A DNA stretch of 64,000 nt from Gimesia sp. GTDB lineage: Bacteria > Planctomycetota > Planctomycetia > Planctomycetales > Planctomycetaceae. Below are positions 25,701 through 37,000 of the stretch, piece by piece. The notes under the pieces were generated by a model. It saw only the letters and a program-made list of their open reading frames with translations, did no database searches and was not told where the DNA came from. The stretch covers positions 1 through 64,000 of the forward strand of contig PAJV01000020.1 of the NCBI GenBank assembly GCA_002706765.1, in the 5' to 3' direction. Position 1 is the stretch's first letter, and every line of letters begins with the position of its first letter. Made by a program: the position numbers and the translations under genes.

Positions 25701-27881
25701 GGCTTCGTATTCCTCCTGCTTTTTGGCTACAACAGCCTTTTTCTCTTCGATTTCCGCTTTTTCTTTTTGAGAAATCGCTTCCTTTTCGGATTCTTTTGCT
25801 TCCTGCAGAGCAATCGCTTCTTTGCGTTGTGCTTCAATCGCTTCATCACGTGCTGCAATTGCTTTTTCTCGCGCCACTTTTTCAAGGGCTTGTGCTTCAA
25901 CGGCTTTTTTTCGTTCCTGCACGGCTGTGTCGCGTTCTGTCTCTGCGACTTTCTCCGCCGCCAGTGCACGATTGGCTTCTGCGCGAATCCAGAAGAAGGC
26001 TCCGGTGACAACAAACATCACGGTCGCCAGCATGCCGACAAAAACGCGTTTCGCAGCGCGGAGACGCTGTTGGCGGGCATCGCGTTCAGCCTGGGCGGCA
26101 CGAATATTTTCGATCAGTTCCTGGTGGGCAGGGTCTTCTGAATTCAACAGGGAGAGCCCCAGGTCATAGTCACCTTTCCCATACGCCAGACCGGCATAGC
26201 TGAGTGTTGCTTTTTCTGCCCCGGTACGAGCTGTGCTGTTTTCCGGCCAGAGCGAAAGCGCTTCCTGGTACCCGAACAGGGCCCGCGAAAACAGTTCATA
26301 GTTTTCTGTCTCAATGGCCTTGTTCAAATCAGATTCAGCACGTGTTGCCAGTGAGATACTCTCTGAATGCGACTGGTAAGCCAGAATCGCCTGCTGGAAG
26401 GCCTGCACGCTGGGGTATCGATCCTGCGGGCGAAGTGCCATCGCTTTCATGGCGATATCTATGAGCTCGCCTTTTTTCTCGGTGGGAACAATTTTATTCT
26501 TGGCAGCCGCCATCAGACATTTCATGGCAGTCTTGCCGGTATGCGGCGGACGTCCCGTGAGAATTTCGTACAGAATCGCACCCAGCAGATAGATATCTGA
26601 AAGTGGTGAAATCTTATCTACAGGTCCGGTGGCCATTTCCGGCGCCATGTAAGCAGGGGTGCCCCCCATGCTGGAGGTAGTGATAATGCTGCTTGATTTG
26701 CGGAATCCAGATGTGGATTGTGCCAGTCCCCAGTCCATGACCAGAACTTCACCGAACTCACCCAGCATGACGTTTTCCGGTTTCAGGTCACGATGCACTA
26801 CGCTGCGCGAATGAGCAAACGCGACCGCATCGGCAACTTTCATCAGAATATTAAGGTTTTCAGCCAGTGTGTTTTTGCGAACCGTTTTGAGCCAGGGGCG
26901 GCCTTCCACTTTTTTCATTGAGTAGAACAGCGCACCGGTATTGTTGCTGCCTACATCATAAATGGGAACAATATTCGGGTGGTCGAGTTCACCCGTGACG
27001 ACTGCTTCCGCGAGGAATTTATGCCGCTGCTCACTACTTTTGGCTGTCTTGCTTTTCAGCATTTTGACAGCGACCTGTCTGTCGATGGAAGTCTGCCGTG
27101 CCGTATAGACGACCCCCATTCCCCCCTGGCCAAGAATCTCCAGCAGTTCGTATTCTGCATTATCATTGAATTCAGATTTTGTGGTGTCACTGAATTCACG
27201 TTTCTTGATTACCAGCGATGTCTGATTGGTTATCAGGTCACCAGGCAGATCAGGCGCCTTGATCGTCATATCGGGGCGATCAGCCATTGTGGCCATGTCA
27301 TCCCCCCAGGCAGAATTCATGGTCGCCATCAACTCGGGAGGGACATCATCCGAAACCAGGGTGGCGTCGATATCGGATCGCGAGTTACTATCTTCGACAT
27401 ATGTGGCTCCGATATCTGAATTCTCCACGGGTTCATCCAGAATCAAAGTCTGGTCATTTCGGTCTTCTGCTTGTTCTTCGGGGTTTTCGTTAATCGTCTG
27501 CATACCCGCCCACTGACCATCTTCATCAGACTCCATGGTCTGGTCAGGGTCGACGGAATTCGGATCGACCACGGTGGCATAGATATCATCGTCGGGGATG
27601 CTCGCGCCGATCGTCTGATCATTCGCAGGCAGATCCTCGAAGGTATCCTGATCGGAACCTGAGTCATCACTGGTCTGGAACAGTTCTTCCGAATCCGCCG
27701 TGTCAAATGAATCACCGCTGATTGTTTCGGAATCCCATTGATCAGAAATGATGGTCTGATCTATTTCGCTGCTACGGTCGTTCGAATCAAATTCCGAATC
27801 GGATTGAGTCTGGCCGTTTTGCGGATTCAGTTCATCAGACGAATCTTCGTTTTCTTCTTTTCGATCTGGATTGTCATTCAT
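22743..27881 (-). CDS. Ser/Thr protein kinase with WD40 propellers
   Basis: 1712-residue receptor-like kinase. An acidic N-terminus (1-240) carries repeated D-Q/A-T motifs. The kinase domain is about 244-500: GQGGMGVV (251-258), K273, HRDLKPEN (363-370), DWG in place of DFG (383-385) and APE (413-415). A short helical-repeat stretch follows, then a membrane helix (613-633), a charged coiled coil (635-725) and 21 WD40 repeats (775 to the end). Twenty-one is three sets of seven. It lies 131 bp after the giant surface-protein gene on the same strand, so the two may share a transcript. The propellers are probably outside and the kinase inside. Targets unknown. Confidence 0.93.
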   Translation of the reverse strand: MNDNPDRKEENEDSSDELNPQNGQTQSDSEFDSNDRSSEIDQTIISDQWDSETISGDSFDTADSEELFQTSDDSGSDQDTFEDLPANDQTIGASIPDDDIYATVVDPNSVDPDQTMESDEDGQWAGMQTINENPEEQAEDRNDQTLILDEPVENSDIGATYVEDSNSRSDIDATLVSDDVPPELMATMNSAWGDDMATMADRPDMTIKAPDLPGDLITNQTSLVIKKREFSDTTKSEFNDNAEYELLEILGQGGMGVVYTARQTSIDRQVAVKMLKSKTAKSSEQRHKFLAEAVVTGELDHPNIVPIYDVGSNNTGALFYSMKKVEGRPWLKTVRKNTLAENLNILMKVADAVAFAHSRSVVHRDLKPENVMLGEFGEVLVMDWGLAQSTSGFRKSSSIITTSSMGGTPAYMAPEMATGPVDKISPLSDIYLLGAILYEILTGRPPHTGKTAMKCLMAAAKNKIVPTEKKGELIDIAMKAMALRPQDRYPSVQAFQQAILAYQSHSESISLATRAESDLNKAIETENYELFSRALFGYQEALSLWPENSTARTGAEKATLSYAGLAYGKGDYDLGLSLLNSEDPAHQELIENIRAAQAERDARQQRLRAAKRVFVGMLATVMFVVTGAFFWIRAEANRALAAEKVAETERDTAVQERKKAVEAQALEKVAREKAIAARDEAIEAQRKEAIALQEAKESEKEAISQKEKAEIEEKKAVVAKKQEEYEAYIARIGLAAAKIDENAFESAVELLNDCPPSLRNWEWGRLMHLCSQSSRTFDAQAPIDALAISQDGSKFVTGGKDGVARLWDRTTGRILATFDHQKHPVLAVAISPDGKTLATGSEDPQGFIKLWNLDSHAPIPTTFKNASGKTPFDQGHTEGVLSISFSKDGKRLLTSSYDKTARLWDVKSGDQLNRYWGHNWWVWDANFSTDEKRIVTASQDGTAIIWNTETAEKGAPFTGHQGPIYSADFSPDADSTRVVTSGYDRRVLLWRPEDIVPFDFSKLVSGKESEPPAYVAFEGHQESVQSAEFTADGKMLISASHDNTVKLWDIETNKALKTFRGHDSWVQAAMILNDGKWILSASHDAQLKLWNIANYAEIRTLKGRVLAQHVDAILDVSFSSDGKQLVTASRDKTAISWDVSTGKPNKEFTEGHAFLASSAVFLPDGKRLATAAVDNSVRIWDIQTGTEHKRFEHTGRSAAIDVSFDSKLLVTGSDEKTVRIWDITTGELLKELAGHHSEVSAVAISPDKKYCASGDARGHCMLWDRETGKLLHKLTGHTRRITAIAFLPDGKTVLSASGDNTVGSWDVASGKENQDQILKHPDAILSMAVFDQGKQAATSCADGLVRIWDLGTSKVTRTIEPVNGLINSVSVSQDNKRLLTANVQQRVIQLWALETGAELRIPGENGQLKPFLDFRAKGGMLWTAIFSPYHNSILTVGGRDARLWNDVTARQVMAFHPHGVVASAAFSPDGKWLVTGSWDNSAKIWNTQTGQAEKKLEQKHNGYVNTVRYSPDGKRILTSSDDGTSKIWDATSGDIQMSLEQPNTHVKSAIFSPDGSQIVTASNDKTLVMWDAKAGKKLKTFTGHEWPIREVAYSHNGKRLISGSEDNTAIIWEIDTGKKTVLAGHTAPVASVVFSPDDSRAFTASDDGTAKLWDTDSGKEILTLSSHAQGVTSVDFSPNGRFVATGSQDGQAILWLTVDWKNKAPQVVQLNR

Positions 27882-27900
27882 AATGTTACCCGCAATTTAG

Positions 27901-27926
27901 CGTTACGGTCGACGACGATCGTAACG
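27901..27926. promoter_or_regulatory. inverted repeat CGTTACG-N12-CGTAACG ahead of the kinase gene
   Basis: Perfect 7-bp arms (27901-27907 and 27920-27926) around a 12-bp spacer that contains GTCGAC. It stands 20-45 bp upstream of the kinase start in the 131-bp gap after the giant gene. It could be an operator or an intercistronic RNA hairpin. No T-run, so not a classical terminator. Confidence 0.45.
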
Positions 27927-28012
27927 TTGCTCTCTTTTCATAAATGAGAATGATGACTGTGGTCGGAAGCCTGAATTATTTATAACTGGAACGATATCAG
28001 TAACTGCTGACA

Positions 28013-31000
28013 TCAGGGATTATTACGATATATATTGTAACGGCGATTCAGCAGGCGATTCCCATATTTCTCGAGTGCCGTTTCGCGCTGTTCTGTTGTT
28101 GCCGGCTTTTTCAATAATGTTTTTCCATGATAATAACCTGAAAGCAGGGCGGCACTGCTCCAGGCTTGCTCGTCACTGAACGCCTGCTGCTGATCGGCCC
28201 GCTGATTCAAATTGTGGAATTCACGCAAGCTATCACTCGGTTCCAACCGGGGAAACTCGGCAGCGCCCTCAAGGTAAGTTGATTCCGAAGGGAACCAGTT
28301 ATCGAGAAGATCGGTGATTCCTGCATCTGCGAGGATGACCGTCACCATCTCTTGAATCTGTCGCAGTGATTCTGACAGCGGGTCATCCGTATTCAGATGG
28401 CTTGTGTTTTGCTGATCTGCACCATTCCCCGGGCCCGGTTCTGTTGGCGGAGCAGATTGCTCCTCCGTGACATCACTGGCTTTCCCATTTCGAATATCGA
28501 CATCCATCAGCAGACGAACCCGTTCTTCTCCTGCTTCTTTCAGGTAGATCTGATATCGCCCATCGGGCAGTGTTTTGAACAGTTTCGGCAGATTGTCGAG
28601 ATCCGATTCCTGGAGTGGTACATCTTCAATAATATCGCCATTGGGTGCCAGGATTCGCAAAAACACCAACCGCTCTGCGTTATTATTTGCTTCGTTGATT
28701 GCCGAATCGATCAACTGCGTATCTTTGTTTGTGAAGATACTCTGGAAATTCGATGTTGAATCAAGAATCATTTCCTGTTGCGGGAAGATCAACAGCGGTA
28801 CCTGGGGCGTCGTGTCAATGGCGACAGTCGCCAGACCTTCACCGGGTGTTTGCAGCAAACCAGATTCAACAGTGAAATCCAGACTGCCGTTTCCGTCAGA
28901 GAAGGTGAACTGTTGATCGCCCTGCATCGTAACCAGAATCGGGATATCCGCTGCCGGGTTTTGTGCATTCGGATTCCCGGCGTAGGTGTGCTGGAACTCA
29001 AATGAACCGGGATTATCGAAGTTGAAGGTTTCAACGGTGCCATCACCCCAGTCGATGGTGATGAAGAAATTCTGTTCGGAAAAACGCCCGAAGTCACCAG
29101 TCACAGTTCCGACACCTGTTGGCAGAATCTGTGGAGTCAGGATATTGCGTAAGTCGGGAGGCAGCCCGGCAATGGCCCCCGTCTGCGAATTCAGTGTGGT
29201 ACTCGAATCAATCGAGACACCACTGGTACCATGACCTGAAAAGATTCCGGTGCCTGCCACACTGTAATCGGAAGAGGTGCCAGTATCATTGATATCCAGG
29301 ATTCCGTTACCAGCTTCGACATTGATGTTTCCGTTACCACCGAATGCCCGCACGGATGCATTCAGCGTCAAGTTACCAGGGCCGGTAGATTCCAGATCGA
29401 TATTTCCACCAGAGCTGTTGATCACAGGCGAATCCACGGTCAGCGGACTCGCATTTGAAATGATAATATGACCCGGAGTATCCGCTGAGTTTGTGATCCC
29501 GGCCACACCGTCAACCGTACCAATGGTTAATAATGCGCCTCCCAGATCGTTGTTGATCTGGATGCTCCCCGCATCGGTATTCACCGCGGCCAGCAGTGAA
29601 ACGGCGGTTTCCAGGGAGTTGGTTGAACCGGCTCCTGTTGCAGTCCTGATTGCCAACTGGTTAGCGATGATGTCCCGGCCCCCGGTATCACCGGAATCGG
29701 TCACGCCACCGTCTGTGCTTGTCAGTCGAGTGAAAGTCGTTGTAATCAACTGGCCGACCGCAATATTATCGCCGGCCTGTAAGTCCAGGAGACCGGTTCC
29801 CGCATCAAACACTGTTCCGTTCGACATACTGATTCCACCACCGCCCGCGCCGAGACTGGCAGAATCAGCGAGTAATGTAATCTGACCATTGGCAGAACTG
29901 ATGTCGCCGGCGATCCCGAAATTCAGACTTTTTTGTGCCGTCAGATCAATGGTTCCTCCGGTTGTGCGGAGACCATCATTGACTTGAATCGAAGAATTTA
30001 TTCCAGTGGCAGTGATATCAATGGTACCTGATCCATTCGTTGATACAACATTGGTCAGGACACCCGGATTCTCAAACAGGATCGAACCGTCAGTGATGAT
30101 TGTTATCGCAGAATCAGTTGTTGAGACTTCCTGGAATGACGTATGTCTTCCCCCCGATTGCTGAAAATCGATGGTTCCATTCCCTGTCGTCAGTCGGGTC
30201 AGGCTGACGTCGCCGGTTTCAGAAGAAGAAGTATTGTTCAGATCAATGTTACCGGTTGTGGTATCGACCGAGAGCGTTCTCCCCGAAATTTCGATCGGAT
30301 CGGAGTTACCAATTCCATTTTCAGCCTGAAGAGTAATTGATCCGCCCGCGGCAGCGATATCAATTAGCGGAGTCCCCTGATCGTCAACCGCATCGTTGAT
30401 TTCACCAGCGGAGGTGATATTGATCACTCCCTCGAGGCCAGTGACAGATCCCAGCAGAATGTTTCCGGAATTGATGGTGGAAATTGTGATTTCCGGAGAG
30501 AGGCCTCCGGCTGTCAGCGAGGTCAGAGTCAGCAGATCAGTCTGTGTATCACCGGTATTGGAAATGATCATATTCCCGTCAAGAGTCGATGCGAAGTAAA
30601 CTGTCAGAGACTCATTTCCGATCTGTTCCAGTTCGATATTTCCCGCTGCGGTGGAAAGGCTGGTTGCGGTGGCGGACGTATCTGCCGTGTTATGCAGCAG
30701 GACATCGCCGGTGGTCGTGTCTGCTGAGAATGTCTCGACGCTGAACTCAAGTCTGTTTCCCGTTCCGATTCCCGTAACAGCGTTGAGATCGAGGCTGGTC
30801 GCATGGATGTTGAGCGGGTCGGGCAGCCCGTCATTCTGATCGATAATCGCTGCTTGAGAATCAATCAGCACATCATTTGAAACGGTTTCGATAAAACCGG
30901 CCAAAGTGATATCGCCCCCGGAAAGGATTCGGATATCACCGGCTGTCGTCTGAAGAATGTCATGCACGATCAGGGCATCGGTTTCGATGATCTGGATTTC

Positions 31001-34000
31001 ACCGCCCGTGGCGTTGACGATATTGATCTGGTCGACGTTGATTTCAATATGCTGATTCGAATCTGCAACTTTACCTACACCCAGAGTTGCGATAATGGTG
31101 ACGCGGGCACCGGATTCATTGGCGATCAGATCTTCGCCGGTACTGTCACCTGAATCGATGAGGCTGGAATCGGTTTCAATACGAATCGCGAAATCAGTGG
31201 CATTGAAAGTTGTAATCTGGCTCAATTCAATATCACCAGTCGCATCCAGGCTGACCGTTCCGTCTCCGGCATCGATAAACGTTCCATCATTCATGGTGAT
31301 TGCGCCGAAGAAACCACCCGCACCGGCGTCTGCATCGGCTGTCAGAACAATACTGCCCGAGGTGCTGGTCAGGTTTGTTGTACCGTTGAAGCGAATGTCA
31401 TTTGCTGTCTCAACGTTGACAGAGCCGGTATCACTTTGAATATTGGCATCCAGGATGAGGTCTGCATCAGTATTCGTCGTTTCGAGGAACAGTGTTCCCG
31501 TTCCCTGGGTCTGCACCAGATTCGAGATAGTGATGCTGCCAGCTGAAGTCAGAGACACGTTCGTGTCAGTCCCACCAAGCAAGGCGAGAGAGTCCGCATT
31601 CACATCGATCAGTTCCAGGGCAGGGGAGTCATTGCTGATGTTGAATTCGCTGCCGGTTGTGGTCCCATCAAATTTCTGAGCGGTGATTATGAGCGCTTCC
31701 GATGATTCAGACTGGAACAAAATCGTATCGACGGCATTGATATCAATGTCACCACCACCCGCATCAATGATATCCGGTGCATCAAGTCGCAGGTTTCCAG
31801 TCTCTAAGCCCGTCGGTACCGTAATGGAAACATCTGAGACGAAAGCAATCGTATCCTGCGTATTACTGATACCCGTAGTAGTCGATACATCAATGGCACC
31901 GCCGGTCACTTTCACAAAAGTGGTCCCGGCAGTTAAAGTACCAGCATCCAGATTGAGCAGTTCTGGAGTGGTATTCAGATTGTGGATTGTGATGAGATCA
32001 CCACTGGTGAGATCCATCCGATCGACGGTCGTCTGCAGTGGATCAAAGTCTGCCTCCGTGAAGACATTGGTAATGCCACCAATATTGCGACCCGCGACAA
32101 TTGTTAACAGATCGCCTGTCGTCAGATTGCTGTCCGTGCTATCTGAATCCAGCACATCCCGGTCGGAATTGAGCGTGATGTCAGCCGTGTTTTGTGCATT
32201 TAACGTGGTTACCAGAATATCACTGTCAACTCCCGTTGCCGTGAGCGTGATTCCATTATTCGTATCGGATGCGGAATTGTTGATTGAGTTGACATTGAGT
32301 GCCGTAACTGTTCCCGCTGCATTGACAGTGATGAATCCGTCAAATGTTGTGAGCTGAGTCAGCGTGACGCTGTCAACTTCATCAACGTGAATTCCCCCCG
32401 CGTTGGTATTTACCTCAGCAGTAATACTGTTGACATCGGTGTCGACTTCAATCCCGTCAGCAGTGAGTCCTGCACTGCTGGATGTTAACTGCAGGTCATC
32501 TGCAGTGATCCGGTTCAAATCCCCCCCGTCGGTGTCGAGAATTCCATCATCGGCGATCAAAATTACATCGGCATTTCCGACCGCTGTGATTGTGGTGACG
32601 AGTATATCGCTGCTGCTGCCGGTTGCAGTCAGTGTAATATCATTATTGTCCTCACCGGAATCATTCGTTGATACAACAGAAGTCGCGGTGATGGTGGCCG
32701 TCGTATTGATGATGATTTCACCATCAAAGGTAGACAGGTCCAGAAGTTCAACGGCGATACTGTTATCGATCAACAAGCTACCTGCCCCGGATACCGTTGC
32801 AGAAAGTGTGCTGACGGCTGTTTCCAGAGGATTGCCGGTTCCAATGCCCGTCTCCGCATTGAGAATGGCAATGGAGGCAGTGATATCGGTGTTAGAATCA
32901 CCATTATCCAGAATCGAGGCTGAGAGCGATTCCACTTCTACGGAGCCTGTTGTGAGTAAACCGGCCAGTAACACGTTACCGTCTGCTGTCAGGTTGATGT
33001 CACCTGATCCGGCATCTATCAGAGATCCGTCAGTCAGAGAGATTACATTTCCATTGTTGCCGGCAGCATTATCGGCAGTCAGTGTTACGGTACCTGACGT
33101 GGATTCAATCAAGGCGACACTGCCAAAAAGAATATCGTCTTCAGCCGTCAACGTCACCAGGCCGGTATTACTTTTGATTGTCGCATCCAAATCAATGCTA
33201 TTGCCAGTTCCGGTAGAATTTCCCAGAAGTTCAATGTCACCCGTTCCTGAAGTTGAGACAACAGCATCGTCAGAGATTTCAATGCCATCATCGCCATTGG
33301 ATGTCCCGTCGATCGTGATTTTTCCGTTGGTGGAAACGACCTGCCCTGACATTGTTTGAATCAAGACACCTTCCGAGGCAGCACCCGCGCCGGTTGAGAT
33401 CCCGGTGACAGTAATCGCACCATCGGTTGACTGCACGTTGCTGTTGATTTCGACACCAGCCTGGTCAGCGGAAGTTGTGCCGTTGATGAATACTTCTGCA
33501 GCGGTCATACCCGTACCACTGGAGACAATCTCCGCCTGATCTACCAGCAGGAACCCGACACCAGAACCGGCGTTGCCAGTGATCTGTATGGTTCCGTCTG
33601 TGGATTTCACGGTAGTTCCCACATTCTCGAACAGAATGCCGGTGTTCTGATCAATGCCGGTTCCCCCCGTTCCATTGATCGAAATTGTTCCTGCCTGGGC
33701 GCCGGTGTCTGTTGAACTGACTGTGGTTCCCGAATGCAGATGCACCCCGTAGTGATTGCTGGTGCCGGCGTCCAAACCACCGAAGCCGGTAAGGCTGATA
33801 CTTCCGGAGCCAGTTGAAGTGAGGCTGGCATTATCGGCTTCGATACCTGAAAAGTCACCGGTGGTTGTGCCTGCCATATTGGCCTGCAGGGTAATCCCCC
33901 CGTTTTCCGTCTTCAGATTGCTGCCACTGTTGAGTTTGATATTACGTGTTGATGTCAGTAATAATACCCCCGTACCAAACGTGGCTACGGTGGTTCCCAC

Positions 34001-37000
34001 ATCGACAGTCAAAGTTTCAGAGGCATTTAAAGTGACTGAACCGGCTGCGGACTGTGTGTCTTCCGTGACATCCAGTGTGCCTGTAACGTTGACGACCATA
34101 TCGGCGTCGGCATCGAGTCCCACCTGGGTACCGATTCCGCCAATCGTCAGATTGCCGGTATTGTCAAGGAAGAATCCTCCAGTCCCGGCATCCGCTTCCA
34201 GGAATGAAACGGAGGTATCGACGGCATCAGCCAACTGACCGATGCTCAGATTCGAGTTCATGATCAACTGACTGGCGGTGACATTATCGACGGCCGTGCT
34301 GTCATTGTCAGTGATACCACCGTTCGTAGAGGTAATGTCAACCAGACCTCCTGTCGTCTTAATGGATGACAAAGCAACATCGTCATAGGCAGACATGAGA
34401 ATCTGTCCGCCTTGTGATTCGATGGAACTGCCTGAATCGAGCGTAATGGCTCCTGCTCCCGAATTGTCGTTGTCAGCGGTCAGGGTAATCAGGCTGCTGG
34501 ACTGGGCGACAATACTGCCGGTAGATGTCAGATGAATATCATTGTCGGCCAGAAACGTCAGGGTTCCATTGGTACTGGAGACCAGAGCGGTGATGAGAAT
34601 ATCATTGTCGGCTGTTGCAGAGATATATTCGTTGGTTGTAAACGCGCCGTTGATATTGATGTCATTGGTCGAATTGATATCGACGGTAATGCCCGCACCG
34701 CCTGTCACTGTTGCGTTAAAGGTGATATCGCCGTTTAAATTCGACGTGAAGATCGTAGAGACTCCGAGCATTACATCGTCGTGATAGGTTTGAGAACCGG
34801 TAGTCGTGACAACTCCGCCATTAATATTTGTTATGCCACCAGCATTCGTTGTCAGGCTGGCCAATGCGGCAGTATCACCTGTTTTGTCTTCAAAATTTGT
34901 GTTACCGGCCGTATTGATTTCGAGATTAAAGGCCCCGTCCAGTAATGATTCAAACGTGATATCACCACTGGCTGAGCTTTCCAGGCGGGTGTCAGCGCCC
35001 AGAAGGACTTCATCATGAAATGTCATTCCATCAATTGTATCAATACTGACCCCGTTGATATTCGTGATACCATTGGCATCCGTCGTCAGGCTGGCCAGGG
35101 CATTGCTATTGCCGACAGTTCCGTTAAATGTCGTATCACTGCCCGTATTGATTTCGAGTGCATAGGGGCCATTCAGAGTCTGATTGAAGATGATGACATC
35201 ATTCGTAGTACTCGTTAGAACGGTGTTTGCTCCGAGGATGACATCATCATTATAAATCTGGCTGCCTGTCGAATTTACAATCCCACCATTGAGGTAGGTT
35301 ACTCCACCGGCGTTGGTAGTTAATGTTGCCAGAGACAGAGTATTTCCGACGGCGCCCCCAAAGATCGTATCGCCCGTAGTATTAATCACCAGGTTGATAC
35401 TGCCATCGACTGTTGAGACAAATTCGATCGAACCTCCACCTGAACTGGTTAAGGTTGTGTCGGTTGTAATATTTACGGCATCATTGTATAGCTGCGAGCC
35501 AGTTGTTGTGATCGTTCCGCCCGTGAAAGTGCTGTCAGTCGATCCTGTCGTACTGATTTCCACAGTAGTCGCGATCACTTCAGTCTGAATGTCGACGTTC
35601 CCGGCATTGATGAGCACATCCCCAAGCAAAATCGGGTCTGGTCCCTGGAAAGTGACACTGTCATCACTGTCTCCCTCAATGGTCAGGTGGGTCGTGAAAG
35701 AACTGTAGAGCGTACTTATCTGTATTGTATCCATGCCGGGAGATGCACCGACACTATTGGTACGAATCGTGATCGAGTTGGTCGCATTTTGAAACAGAAC
35801 GGATTCACTCTCAGTAGAATCGATATAGGAAAGCGCGTCTAAAGGATTTCCATTATCAGAGAGAGAAATCACTTCATCAGCATCTGTGAAGTCAAATTCA
35901 CGGTCAGCGATGATCAGGTTATCAAGAATCGGTTCCAGACCGGTAAAGGTAATTGTCGTGGACAGATCACTGATTACAGCATCTGTAATTGTGATGGTTC
36001 CGTCTTCCCCTTCCGCGGGAACCGAATCAGGTGTGAAGACGTAGGCAACATTATCTGCTTCAACTGGAACAGCATGATTGAGAACCAGAGCATCTCCGCC
36101 GCTGAGGTTATTCAGATAATTACCGTCATTGTTCTGCGAACCACCATGAAAGAAGATGCCGCCTGAAGGATTTGCAAACCCGTTATCTGGCTGATTGAGG
36201 ATAAAGACATCGTCGCCATCAAGGCCATAAAACGTAATGGATGTAATGCCCGTCAGCACGACTGTATCTTGAACATCGGCCAATCCCGTGACATCGCGGG
36301 TTAAAACGAAGGTCGCTTCCGTTTCACTGGTAAAAGTAACTTCGAGAAGATCGTCCTGGCCGGTACCGTAAATGACAATATCACCGGTTCCATAGATGCC
36401 CGGGTAAAGTGTTGGTGGATTCTGGTACGCTCCGATATGAGGTGTGGTTGTATTTGAGTCAGCAGCAAATTCCGAAGAGCCATATGCGGCTGCGGATCCA
36501 AAACCGATTGTAAACTGTTCTTCCAGAGAGTCGGTTGGAACATAGTTCGGATCGTTCGCGTAAGCAAAAAGAGGATCACCGAACGTATTAGTCGCATCCA
36601 GAGTGACATTGGAATCCAGGTCATTCCCGTTAAACGTATTGTAAGTGACATTCGCATTCAGAGGGGCAATCACGCCGAAACCCTGAATCGGTGGCAGGGG
36701 AGGTTCCGCTTGAATGTATAGTTGAATCGTGGTACCACTGTTTCCCGCAGCAATGGCAGTCCCGGGTGCATCATCCAGATTCCAGTGTGCCACCAATCGA
36801 GAATCACCGGTAAGCGTGGCAACGCCGCTGTTACGAATCGCATCGCGATCAGTCTGATCCAGCACATCGTTAAACCAGCCGATATCATCCATCAGACCAT
36901 CAAATGAACGCGCTGGATCTCCGGGATCGCGTCCCACATTCATCAATCCGTTAATGGTGTCGGTAAAATGCGTACTGTCAAACCCTGAAAGGTTTTCGTC

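Noticed and set aside
34690..35550. CRISPR-like periodic repeats
   Set aside because: The repeats are about 200 bp, diverged, in frame and translate to beta-strand units of the giant protein; no short identical repeats with unique spacers.
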